In this document: positions 52,783 through 63,330 of the stretch, piece by piece
Layout: every line of letters begins with the position of its first letter
Position numbering within the stretch: the first letter of the stretch is position 1
Source: Gigantopelta aegis
Lineage: Eukaryota > Mollusca > Gastropoda > Neomphalida > Peltospiridae
NCBI RefSeq assembly: GCF_016097555.1
Contig: NC_054703.1
Coordinates: 3,775,751-3,839,750 of the forward strand
DNA length: 64,000 nucleotides
Reading direction: 5' to 3'
The notes under the pieces: generated by a model
Seen by the model: only the letters and a program-made list of their open reading frames with translations
Databases searched by the model: none
Told to the model about the DNA's origin: nothing
Made by a program: the position numbers and the translations under genes

Positions 52783-53736
52783 ACTCCGAGCTATGCCTTC
52801 GATGAGGAAAGACGTGTCGCTCTGCTCTCTCGAGTTGCCCCCCCCCCCCACCTGGGGGGACTTATTGCAAGCTACGGCTCTTTGTTAGAGTACCGCGTCG
52901 CTTACATTGGCTCACGGGCAACCGTGACTTTGGTGTATGGCGACGCGGTAACGAACACGACGAAGAGGAAGGGAAGAGGAAGGAGGAAGAGGAAACCTGC
53001 ACCAGGGACGGCTCAGGGGGGACCTAAACTGACGGCTCAACCGCCAGCGGCGGTCCTGTCTGCGTCGCCGCCCCCACCCCCGGGACCCGATCAACCAGTG
53101 CCAGCCGACGCAGATACCTCTGAACAGACTGAGCCAGCGGACCAGTCGACGCCGCTGTTGGACACAGCTATCTGCGAAACTCCACGGCGTGCGTCTCCCG
53201 TTCCAACCCCTTCGAGGCGGTCGGCGTCGAGTCCCCCACCCCCGGGGGGCTCCGCCAAGACCCCTATGGATGGCGCTGCTGCGAAGCGGAAGGCCGTCAC
53301 CCCACCGAGTAGTGACCAGCCAGCCAAGGCCCGGCTTTCCGCGACCACCCGGGGCAGGGACGCCGCCTGGAGCCTAGCCATCTCCAAGATCAAGGGCCAG
53401 TACGCTCGATACTTGGTCGGGGACACCTCGGACACCAGCTCACTGCCGGGAGGCATTCTTGAGGGCAACTTTAAGAAGTTTCCTAACGGAGTTGAGTGTG
53501 CCATCCACGCCATGGAACTACGAGACGGGAAGTTTGGACTTGTGGTGACGTCGCGCCGAGATGATCTCTACAGACAGGGAATACTCTTCGAAGACATGGA
53601 CAACTACACCATCCACAGAGTACTGAAGATCATCGCCGGTGCCCATTACGTCGAGCTAGCTAAGACCTTGCTAGCCCACCGTTGGAGGAAACTGGTGCCA
53701 CAGTTCAACGCCAAGCACTTCATCTCGTCCCCGTAG
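52783..53736 (+). CDS. Open frame of the retroposed element: basic and proline-rich, helical C-terminal domain
   Basis: The frame is open from before the insertion point to TAG at 53734-53736, and the element's own start codon is probably lost. Order of parts (residues counted from 52783): an N-terminal block with DEERRVALLSRVAPPPHLGG and VAYIGSRATVTLVYGD (1-55); a strongly basic KRKGRGRRKRKP (about 60-71); a long Pro/Ala/Ser/Thr-rich linker with PPPPPG and RRASP motifs (72-190); and a C-terminal folded-looking domain WSLAISKIKGQYARYL...GNFKKFPNGVECAIHAMELR...YTIHRVLKIIAGAHYVELAK...HRWRKLVPQF (200-317). The basic patch plus disordered linker would suit a nucleic-acid-binding protein such as a LINE ORF1, but I recognise no RRM, CCHC or coiled coil. 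It shows no internal stop over 950 bp, so the insertion is young or the frame was recently under selection. Confidence 0.6.
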   Translation, partial: TPSYAFDEERRVALLSRVAPPPHLGGLIASYGSLLEYRVAYIGSRATVTLVYGDAVTNTTKRKGRGRRKRKPAPGTAQGGPKLTAQPPAAVLSASPPPPPGPDQPVPADADTSEQTEPADQSTPLLDTAICETPRRASPVPTPSRRSASSPPPPGGSAKTPMDGAAAKRKAVTPPSSDQPAKARLSATTRGRDAAWSLAISKIKGQYARYLVGDTSDTSSLPGGILEGNFKKFPNGVECAIHAMELRDGKFGLVVTSRRDDLYRQGILFEDMDNYTIHRVLKIIAGAHYVELAKTLLAHRWRKLVPQFNAKHFISSP

Positions 53737-54419
53737 TCGCCAACCGTTCCAAGGGCTTAGTTGGACTTTATTTTTATTTATTTTTTTGGTAAACAGTCCG
53801 ACGCACTTTATTTTGGCAGCCCGTCTAAATTGCTCAAATCACTTTAAAACCCTTTCGGTCGAGCAGTCTAATTTTGTTCTTTGGACTTAAATGTTTGTCC
53901 AGACGTGAGTTGTATGAATGAGCTCATTTTGGCTTTAGGTCTTTGACCTAACTACTAAATTCGTATTCCAAATTCCGCCCACCTTAAACTCACACGCCCC
54001 CCCCCCCCCCCCCCCCGGACCGGACCATTTAGATCGGACTTTAAACTTTTAGACCTCCGTTCAAAATTATATGTCGAAATTATTCTTTTTTTTAAAAATA
54101 TTATTAAATAGTCCGATCCTCTCTTCTTTCTCTTATTTATTTTTGGACTGTCCATCTAAAATGCTCCAAATTATATAAATATTCGGCCGAGCAGTCAATT
54201 CTTTTTATTTTTGGCTTGTAACTTTATTTATTTTTATTTTTTTAATTCTATTAACTTTTTTACTAATAGCTATTTTCAAAATTCAGCCCATTTTCAACTC
54301 TATCCTCCCCTCATCCCGAGTCAGGCCACCGATCTTATCGGAGGTCGGACTCTGGATGGGCGTGTTCGAAACCCTAGTGGTATATGGACACGTTAAATTG
54401 TTATCTATCTATCTATCTA
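52783..54419 (+). mobile_element. Retroposed element with GC-rich ORF and (ATCT)n tail, family unknown
   Basis: TCTGTTCCTGTC is present directly before (52771-52782) and after (54420-54431), a 12-bp target duplication. The right end is a short (TATC)n/(ATCT)n tail, typical of non-LTR retroposition. Inside are a 318-codon open frame (52783-53736), then about 680 bp of T-rich untranslated sequence with several GGTC(G)GAGCAGTC-type words, and a conserved-looking 3' end GGCGTGTTCGAAACCCTAGT. There is no RT, endonuclease or RNase H motif. The GC-rich ORF stands out sharply from the AT-rich surroundings. It is either the 5'-truncated end of a LINE whose last ORF is unusual, or an ORF-bearing non-autonomous element. 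Confidence 0.75.
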
Positions 54420-54484
54420 TCTGTTCCTGTCCTACTGTTTGTTTTTCGTCCGTACGAAAACGCGTATATTAGTAAGTAGAATGA

Positions 54485-56640
54485 AGCTGGAGACACCAGG
54501 ACGGTCAGAAAGACAGCCACTGATATATGTTGTACAGAAACGTGTACTTAATACAGGCCCATAGCAGTGGCGTGGGGGTGGCCAGTGGAGCTAGTACAGA
54601 CACCAGGACAGTCAGAAAGACAGCCACTGATATATCTTGTACAGAAACATGTACTTAATACAGGCCCGTAGCAGTGCGGTGGGGGTGGCCAGTGGGGCTA
54701 GTACAAACACCAGGACAGTCATAAAGACAGCCACTGATATATCTTGTACAGAAACGTGTACTTAATACAGGCCCGTAGCAATGCGGTGGGGGTGGCCAGT
54801 GGGGCTAGTACAGACACCAGGACAGTCATAAAGACAGCCACTGATATATGTTGTACAGAAACGTGTACTTAATACAGGCCCGTAGCAGTGCGGTGGGGGT
54901 GGCCAGTGGGTCTAGTACAGACACCAGGACAGTCAGAAAGACAGCCACTGATATATGTTGTACAGAAACGTGTACTTAATACAGGCCCGTAGCAGTGGGG
55001 TGGGGGTGGCCAGTGGGTCTAGTACAGACACCAGCACAGTCAGAAAGACAGCCACTGATATATCTTGTACAGAAACATGTACTTAATACAGGCCCGTAGC
55101 ACTGGGGTGGGGGTGGCCAGTGGGGCTAGTACAAACACCAGGACAGTCAGAAAGACAGCCACTGATATATGTTGTACAGAAACATGTACTTAATACAGGC
55201 CCGTAGCAGTGCGGTGGGGGTGATCAGTGGGGCTAGTACAGACACCAGGACAGTCAGAAAGACAGCCACTGATATATGTTGTACAGAAACGTGTACTTAA
55301 TACAGGCCCGTAGCAGTGGGGTGGGGGTGGCCAGTGGGGCTAGTACAGACACCAGGACAGTCAGAAAGACAGCCACTGATATATGTTGTACAGAAACGTG
55401 TACTTAATACAGGCCTGTAGCAGTGGGGTGGGGGTGGCCAGTGGGGCTAGTACAGACACCAGGACAGTCAGAAAGACAGCCACTGATATATCTTGTACAG
55501 AAACATGTACTTAATACAGGCCCGTAGCACTGGGGTGGGGGTGGCCAGTGGGGCTAGTACAAACACCAGGACAGTCAGAAAGACAGCCACTGATATATGT
55601 TGTACAGAAACGTGTAGGTGGCCAGTGGGGCTAGTACAGACACCAGGGCAGTCAGAAAGACAGCCACTGATATATGTTGTACAGAAACGTGACTTAATAC
55701 AGGCCCGTAGCAGTGGGGTGGGGGTGGCCAGTGGGGCTAGTACAAACACCAGGACAGTCAGAAAGACAGCCACTGATATATGTTGTACAGAAACATGTAC
55801 TTAATACAGGCCCGTAGCACTGGGGTGGGGGTGGCCAGTGGGGCTAGTACAAACACCAGGACAGTCAGAAAGACAGCCACTGATATATGTTGTACAGAAA
55901 CATGTACTTAATACAGGCCCGTAGCAGTGCGGTGGGGTGATCAGTGGGGCTAGTACAGACACCAGGACAGTCAGAAAGACAGCCACTGATATATGTTGTA
56001 CAGAAACGTGTACTTAATACAGGCCCGTAGCAGTGGGGTGGGGTGGCCAGTGGGGCTAGTACAGACACCAGGACAGTCAGAAAGACAGCCACTGATATAT
56101 GTTGTACAGAAACGTGTACTTAATACAGGCCTGTAGCAGTGGGGTGGGGGTGGCCAGTGGGGCTAGTACAGACACCAGGACAGTCAGAAAGACAGCCACT
56201 GATATATCTTGTACAGAAACATGTACTTAATACAGGCCCGTAGCACTGGGGTGGGGGTGGCCAGTGGGGCTAGTACAAACACCAGGACAGTCAGAAAGAC
56301 AGCCACTGATATATGTTGTACAGAAACGTGTAGGTGGCCAGTGGGGCTAGTACAGACACCAGGGCAGTCAGAAAGACAGCCACTGATATATGTTGTACAG
56401 AAACGTGACTTAATACAGGCCCGTAGCAGTGGGGTGGGGGTGGCCAGTGGGGCTAGTACAAACACCAGGACAGTCAGAAAGACAGCCACTGATATATGTT
56501 GTACAGAAACATGTACTTAATACAAGCCCGTAGCAGGGGGTAGCCAGTGGGGCTAGTACAGACACCAGGACAGTCAGAAAGACCGCCACTGATATCTGTT
56601 GTACAGAAACGTGACTTAATACAGGCCCGTAATACGGCCC
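54485..56640 (+). repeat. 107-bp satellite, about 20 copies
   Basis: The unit contains GTACTTAATACAGGCCCGTA, GTGGGGGTGGCCAGTGGGGC, GACACCAGGACAGTCAGAAA and CCACTGATATATGTTGTACA. The period of 107 was measured at 54545, 54652 and 54759. Two units lack about 37 bases ('cgtgtaggtggccagt' at 55610 and 56326). On the minus strand it reads out partly as GVCTSPTGH..-like frames, a by-product of repetition. Confidence 0.97.
55090..56520 (+). repeat. 716-bp higher-order repeat, two copies
   Basis: The segment 55493-55804 is identical in translation to 56209-56520, 716 bp apart, including the same shortened unit and the same GGGCAGTC variant. Matching extends left to about 55090 and 55806 with single-base differences. 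Confidence 0.9.
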
Positions 56641-57957
56641 AAAGTTGCGCCCCCCCCCCCCCCCCCACCCCCGCGAATTTTTTTAAAATCTAGAATGCAG
56701 ATGCTTTTTCCTGCATTCTGGAAGTAAATTAGAAATGTTTCTTTGCCTCAAAATATGTCAAATATATTTTTTACACATCCACGGACGGACCCCGGCAGAC
56801 TATGGGGGGTGCGTACGCACCGCTCGCCCCCGACCCCGCGTACGGGCCCCGCGTAAGATGACTTCGAAAATAGGGCCCCTGGTTTATTTACAGCGTCGTT
56901 TTGATATTGTTATGCAGGTGGCGCTACGGACTCTGCGAAGAAGTGTTAAGAGGGAACGTTCGCAGATCATGGATGTTTAAATTCAAAGGTAATATTCACT
57001 TAATGTTACAGTCTCTGGTTATTATAGTATAGCATCGTTTACCAATACAAAATACAATCTGAAATGCACTTTTTAAAAACTCGTGTCCGGAGATTCAAAA
57101 GTGGGCAATACTATAGGACCGTGATGCGCCATTTTCCGATAACCTGTACTATGTAGTTACTGATCAGTCTGTCCTATATTCAAGTTTTAGTCATTTCTAA
57201 TGTAAATTTGATTTTAAAATATATTCAGATAAACAAATAATACATGTTTCTTGAAATTGTACGTAAAGAACTGTTACAGTATGCAGTCTTTGTTTTGTTT
57301 GAACGCCGATACATAGCCACAGGCCCAACAGCCACATGGGCGGACCCAAGGGAGGGGAACAGGGGGACCTGTCTCTCCCCCTAAAAACTTAACGTGCCCT
57401 TTTGTGAACAGTTTAATAAACATTTTCATTGAGGTGGCCTTTTCGGGGAGTTTCTCCGTGTGCCCTTTTACTCTTGGTCCCCGCCCTAAAATGTTTTCTA
57501 GGCCCGCTTCTGAACCACTTGAAAATTTACACCAGCCGTGCAGCAGACGACACAACAAGAAGAAGGCGTTTAAAGAGATAGGAAGTTTTTGATGTGTTTT
57601 TTTTTTTTACACAGGCACGGCGGAAGCAAGTAGACATTGAGGGGGCTGAGATTGGTGTGTGTGTGTGGTGTGTGTGGGGGGGGGGGGGGAGGGTCTGACA
57701 GATCGAAGATGCAAAGCAAAGTTTACAGGGAGGTTCGGGAGTATGCTCGCCTGTAAACATTTTAAAACTAGATGCTCTGAAATGCAATTTCCTGCATTCT
57801 ACAAGTAAAATCCATCTCTGCCTTAAAATTTACTGCCAATGGCAAAGGCCCAGAAATTATCTCCCCCATAAAGGTCGCATTGTAACTACATGTATACACA
57901 TTACTCTCGCTTTAAACAGCTGTTCGGTAGTGTGATTTGAAGCCACTGGACGTTTAA
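56641..57957. other. Spacer with element fragments
   Basis: A C run (56650-56665) closes the satellite. 'ttcctgcattct' and similar words recur at 56708 and 57790, a sign of an old dispersed repeat. 57338-57515 ('gggcggacccaagg', 'ttctaggcccgcttct') looks like a small TIR element. 57655-57690 is GT/G low complexity. 56735-56980 is open, with a GC-rich part, but has no identifiable motif. Confidence 0.4.
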
Positions 57958-58160
57958 AATTACTTTGTCCACCACTGTACGAACAGGAAAAGTGGTCATA
58001 TTTTATCAGACGATGAGGCATTGCACAAACAATGTCTAGACTGCATAACGAATCTATTATATGACAAAATACAAGAAAAAACAAACCGTGAAGCGCTGGA
58101 AAACGAGACGCATGTAGACCTATCTCATTGCCAAAAACCTAGGCTATCCATTCTCGGTTT
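57958..58160 (+). CDS. Possible exon, unidentified
   Basis: After a TAA at 57955 the frame reads ..NRKSGHILSDDEALHKQCLD, then CITNLLYDKIQEKTNREALE and NETHVDLSHCQKPRL before passing into AT-rich sequence. The first 55 residues have balanced, helix-prone composition unlike the surrounding DNA. I see no clear acceptor, and the right boundary is uncertain. The family is not recognised. Confidence 0.25.
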
Positions 58161-58558
58161 TAAACATTATTTATATATTATTTTTATAAAATCTAGTTGC
58201 AATATATTATATTTTCTTCATTTTATGTATGCTATGTGGACATTTGTTTATTTATTTGTGTGTTTTGTTCACTGCTTTTTGGTGAGGAGAAGGGTTTTGG
58301 TGGGTTCGTCCTACCCTCCACCCCCCCCCCCCATGGGCCATGACATTGATCATGTTTGTTGTCGATTATTAATTAATTAATTAATTTATTTATTTATTTT
58401 TAATCAATAATTTCACAAAACTAAAAGAAAAAAATTGTTTTAGAAACAATAGCCTTTTTTTTTTCCTTTTTCTTTTTAAAATTCTGTACAGGGCCAGCAG
58501 AGTGTATTTGAAAGTGGGGATGGGGTGGGGGTATTAGTAGTGAGCTGTAACTTCAAAG
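58161..58558. other. AT-rich spacer with C run
   Basis: A C run at 58321-58332 and (TTAA)n at 58365-58400. No gene. Confidence 0.4.
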
Positions 58559-58559
58559 G

Positions 58560-58562
58560 TTG

Positions 58563-58642
<80 letters not shown>

Positions 58643-58720
58643 TACCGACAGAGAGAGAGAGAAAGACACAGAGACAGACAGACAGACAGAGAGAGAGAGA
58701 ATACATGTATTTGAGGGCCT
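58560..58720. repeat. (GA)n microsatellite with GACA interruptions
   Basis: About 35 GA units, then mixed GAGACAGACA repeats to 58700. Confidence 0.97.
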
Positions 58721-58759
58721 GAACCTGTTGGTGGGGGTTCAGAGGCATGCTCACCCGGA

Positions 58760-61510
58760 ATAAGTTTAAATATCAGATGTTAATATAGGGTCTATGGCAT
58801 ATCCAGCCTTTTGAGCACAGTAACAGGAAAAAAGAGGAGACCATGGCCCTATTGGCCCTCACCTCTTCCGCAGCCCCTAATACACAATTTGAAAAAGAAA
58901 AAGAAAAACAATTTCAGATTTGTAAATAACATACATGTGTACATACAATATAGACATAGAATAGTGAAGATGTGGTGTGCTCATTAAGGCTTAATTTTTT
59001 TTTTGAAATAGACCCTACCTAAAAAACCCAGGGATTACCCTAATTATTTTCCCCCTATTTTTTTTTTTATTATTATTTTATGTTAAAAAGAGTACAAATG
59101 TAGCTTTTTACAAACTTTAGACTGGCCCTACCTAATATTTTTAGTAATTTTCCCAGTAATTTGTTTTGACACAAGGCAGAATAAAATTTAATTTCCTAAA
59201 TTTGTTAAACTCTATATTTGATTATTCTTTTGTTAATCTGTTTTTAGGGGGCCTACGAGTTGAGTATTTTTTTTTTAAGGTGTAATAATTATGTAGGATG
59301 CATTTATTTTATTTTTATGCTAAGCATATCTGAAATTACTGACAAAAACACTACCAAAAGATGCTGTGATGGTGGTGTAAACAAATAGCTCCAATGAAAG
59401 TGAAAATGCTGAAATTAAAGTAATTGGTAGGAGTAGCCTGTGTGGTGGCCATGGGTTTATCTTCTCGATGAGTCAGTATCTATGCCAATTGTAATACAAA
59501 TTATTATTTTATTTTCATTGTTGGCTATTCTAAAGTTTGCAGAGCTTGTTTTGCAATGTGAGATTTGATTAAATACTTGAGGCATAACAGAATAAACAGA
59601 ACAAATTGACGATAACTATAAAATACTTTCCAAATTATAATGTAGAATTTATTTACATAAATATCCTGAAACTGGTAATTTTAATATTTCTTCAGTTTAT
59701 TTATTACTTTTTAAAATAAATGTGGGTTTTTTTGTGTTGTTGTGTTTTTTGTGTTTTTTTGGGGTGTGTGTGTGTTTTTTGGTGTTTTTTTTGTTTTTGC
59801 CTAACTAGACTATTTTGGACAAATGTACCAAACACCCAACGTTTTATTCTGCAGTAACAGTTATAATACTTTTACTTTTTGGGGGAGTATTTTGACTGCA
59901 TTATGATAAATTCTAGCATGATACTGAAAACCCCTACACTATTGGACTGAAAATGTAAATACCAGATAGTTATTGTTTATGTAACACATACATGTGCATG
60001 CTAAGCAAGTAACTGGTCATATATTGAACATGAAACAAGCCATGTGAATACTGCATGTAATGCATTTCTTGAAATTAATATAATTAGTATTAAGTTAATT
60101 GGTGTTATACCTGTATTCACTTTAAACTATTAGTAAACCATATAAGTGTATTTTTATATAGAGAGTACACTTGTACAGGTAGGGGCCTATGTGAAGAAGA
60201 AAACCCTATTTTAAGTGAATCATAATTATTTCTTGGTGCATCTGGTTTTAGAAATACCATTATTTTGTTTCTTTAATTTATAATGTATTACTCTTACAGC
60301 CTTTGGAGAGAAAAAAAGTATAATGTCTAAAGCAGTTTACAATTGCTGTTAATTTCATTATCAGTGGAAATCATGGAAAGTCATGAATTTTCTTGGTAAA
60401 TAAGTGTATGAACCATGATTAAGATAATTTACAGTGGACTTTTCTTAATATAAGTACTGAAAAGTAGAATATTTAGATTCCGGTATGTCCAATACATTTA
60501 TGTTAATACAGGTGCCGCTCAGTGAAATCAGAATTCCTATCAGATTATGTCATTTTGTATACATATATTAAATTATTTGCTTGAACAAATTATAAATATT
60601 GCAAATCAATACCACTATCATTTCTACTTTCATGTAAATGTGCATGAAAAAGCATTGTTATATTTCTACTTACATGTAAAAAAGAAAAAGAAAATTAACA
60701 ACAAAAACCCCAGTATATTTAATATTTAAAATTTCCTATTTATTTTTCATCATTTGAAAATTTTATATTTATTTCTGTAATTATATGTATGTTATTGATT
60801 TTATTTTATTTTATTACATGTATACATATATAATTTGTTTTCCATTGAAATAATTTATTAAAAATAATTGTTGACAATTTCCAGACGAAGAATTTGTGGT
60901 TTTAAACACGTATATCTTCATATTAAATCACGATAATAAACATTGAATAGAACCCAGAAGTAAACAGGGGCGAATGGAAAGTGGCGTTGTACAAATTAAA
61001 ACTTTATTAAATGCTCTTACCGTTTTTTATTGCAAACACTCCAATATTATCAGTCAAATAAGTACACATTTAATGGTTTTGGCATGGTGGATATATGATA
61101 GACAGTTGTGAGAACGGTAGGGAGTAGTTGCTTACATGGTTGGGGAAAAGCCACGATTTGACTGAACATTATTATTATTATTATTTTTGCCACCAACTGC
61201 GGAATTTCGTAGATTTTTTATTATTTACTTTAATTTTTAGCCGTTCTACGCTTCAGTCACATACATGCTAATAATTAGGTAGGGAATAATAGAGTGGATA
61301 TGCCGATTGTTGCGTTACGACAATAGAAATTTCGAAACGGGAATTGTGTATAGTGTACGAACGCCACCAGTGAAGGACTATTAACTATCAGTATCAAATT
61401 CCGTACCCAATAATTTTATTAAACGAAATTAAGCGAATTACTATTTTAATGGCACTGCTAAGTTATGCATTTAAATTGCAGTACTCATTAAAGTTAAATA
61501 AAAGCATTGT
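58760..61510. other. Long AT-rich stretch, no gene seen
   Basis: 2.7 kb of A/T-rich sequence with T/G low complexity at 59725-59800 and a short (TTA)n at 61169-61185. No protein-like frame, SINE, LINE or tandem repeat was recognised. It could be a long intron or intergenic DNA. Confidence 0.5.
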
Positions 61511-61698
61511 CAGTGTTCGAGATTAACGGTATCCCGATATCCCGGGGATACCAGAGATTAATTTTGGATACCAGATTTTCAAGAACCCAGTATCCCACCG
61601 GGATGCCATATAATACTAAATTCTCAGGTGGGATACCAGATTTTGAAATGTTAGTATCCAACTGAGATACTGGCCAAAAATTTTAATCTCGAACACTG
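61511..61698. mobile_element. Small TIR element, 188 bp, with 5-bp target duplication
   Basis: The ends CAGTGTTCGAGATTAA and, inverted, the same 16 bases form a perfect terminal repeat. ATTGT flanks it directly (61506-61510 and 61699-61703). Inside, GGGATACCAGATTTT occurs twice and ATCCCGATATCCCGGGGATA is near-palindromic. Non-coding. Confidence 0.92.
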
Positions 61699-61782
61699 AT
61701 TGTGATATTAATTACCAGGCTTCAACGTGTAGTTACCAATCGGCTACCTTACTTTTGGTTTAAATAATATTTATTTTTGTCA

Positions 61783-61985
61783 CATACTGCCTTGTAAATC
61801 TGTAAATACTGTTTTGTAAATAGTTGTGTCTTTAATGCCATCTAAAGTCGAGTCATGAAAATATAAACATGTTTTCATCCTCCACTGGTGAACATGATTT
61901 CCGACGTGATTAAAACATTCACGGTAAGCACGACACGATTGGAGCGCAGCATAACGCAGATACAAGTCGACATTTAAAATAATTA
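61783..61985 (-). CDS. Possible exon, unidentified
   Basis: The minus-strand frame reads VDLYLRYAALQSCRAYRECF, then NHVGNHVHQWRMKTCLYFHD and STLDGIKDTTIYKTVFTDLQ, stopping at 61780-61782. The composition (Cys, His, Trp, Tyr) is protein-like. No splice signal is convincing and the family is not recognised. Confidence 0.25.
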
Positions 61986-62529
61986 ACGTTTGAGTTTGAA
62001 ACAGACAAGTAAAGACACACAGTGACTCAACAATCTCATTTTAATACGTAAATAAAACCTGGCTCTAAATGGGACAGGACCGACTTGGTTCAAAAGTGAA
62101 CTGCGGCCAAATTATTTCCAGACGCTTGAAATTCAAGTGAAGGGATATAACATCATACCCCTCTTAACGTCACCGTTATTCATAGTCCGATTAACTTGAT
62201 TCAAACTTTTATTTTTCCAATAAAATACGGATAGAAAACACGTTTTATGGAAGATATTATCGAAGTCTTCGAGGCCATCAATATAGCAGAAACTACATTG
62301 AAACAATTTTAAATCATACAGGTTCCTTTGTTTTGAGTTTGCCAGATTAGTTAAATATTATGAATCATGTACACTGCAGTTTGTTAAGGGGAATGCTAAA
62401 TGATGAATACCAGCAAATATTGTTTTATGGGAGCGTTGCAAAAGTTACAGTCAAGTATTAGTGCAATATTTTAAAAAAAGAACGAAAAAAAGTGGACCTC
62501 AGCATTTGCGGGAGGGTTCGGACGAACCA
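61986..62529. other. AT-rich spacer
   Basis: No gene seen. Confidence 0.4.
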
Positions 62530-62830
62530 GGTCAGGTCAGGTCATAGGGCTTTACGTGCACATTCAGAGCAAGCTGTTGTAGCGCCGGCTCCTCCGTCCA
62601 GGACAGGAAAGGTGGGGGAGGGGGAGAGGAGGGACCGCCTGCACTGGCAGGTGTAAGGGAGCACCAGCAGCCCGACCGTGGTCGGTAGCAGGCGGAGGCG
62701 GGGGGTGATGGTGCCATTGAATTTGGAATAGAGCAAAGTATTATGCCAAAGAGAAAAGGTGCGCAATTTGGGTTGAGGAAATAGGGCGCAATTTGGGTTG
62801 AGGAAATAGGGCGCAATTTTGAACGGTCGG
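62530..62830 (-). repeat. Dispersed repeat (third copy) with a 25-bp duplication
   Basis: On the minus strand it matches 40620-40735 ('ctttcctgtcctggacggag' and 'gcttgctctgaatgtgcacg'). The rest is GC-rich and might be a fragment of a larger element. GCGCAATTTGGGTTGAGGAA is tandemly repeated (25 bp) at 62761-62810. Confidence 0.65.
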
Positions 62831-62894
62831 CCAAAAAGAAAGTTCCAGAGCTAATATAAGTTTTGACATTAGTGAATCGAGAGTAGCTCGTTAA

Positions 62895-63330
62895 TTAGAC
62901 CTCTACGGTGCTGTGGTGTCTCCATAGGTTGCCCATATGGCCCTTAAAAAGGGCCTGACCGCTTCTGGTCGTGGCATGACAACCCAGGAGAGACTCGTGC
63001 ACTTGTGTACACACCGGTAGGCAAGGCACTGTTGTTCCGGGGGTGTTCCCGATCTTGTTGTTGTTGCAGTCAACGACGTCCTCCTCTTCAGTGTCACCAA
63101 GTACCAAGTAGACCACCAGCAGCAAGTATTTGGGGGTGGGATAGGGTAGGCCGGTATTCTTTTGTCCGGCTTCCCCTGGGTGTAGTGCAATTGTGTACTC
63201 GGAGCCGGTATTCTTTTGTCCGGCTCCTTATTACAGTACGTGCTGGGCCATTAAATGGGGGCGGGTGCATTGTTATCATTAGTCAGTGCACCCTGCGTAC
63301 TGTTGCCGTGGTGCATGCTGTCTGTTTGTA
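62895..63330. other. GC-richer region, probable repeat, no gene called
   Basis: CCGGTATTCTTTTGTCCGGC occurs at 63151 and again at 63206. Base composition resembles the adjacent repeat more than the AT-rich background. Frames on both strands are open, but none is supported by motifs. Confidence 0.35.

Noticed and set aside
55468-56520. Identical pairs of 101-103-codon frames on both strands
   Set aside because: They come from the 716-bp duplication within the 107-bp satellite and not from paralogous genes.
58525-58763. Arg-Glu repeat frames
   Set aside because: Translation of (GA)n only.
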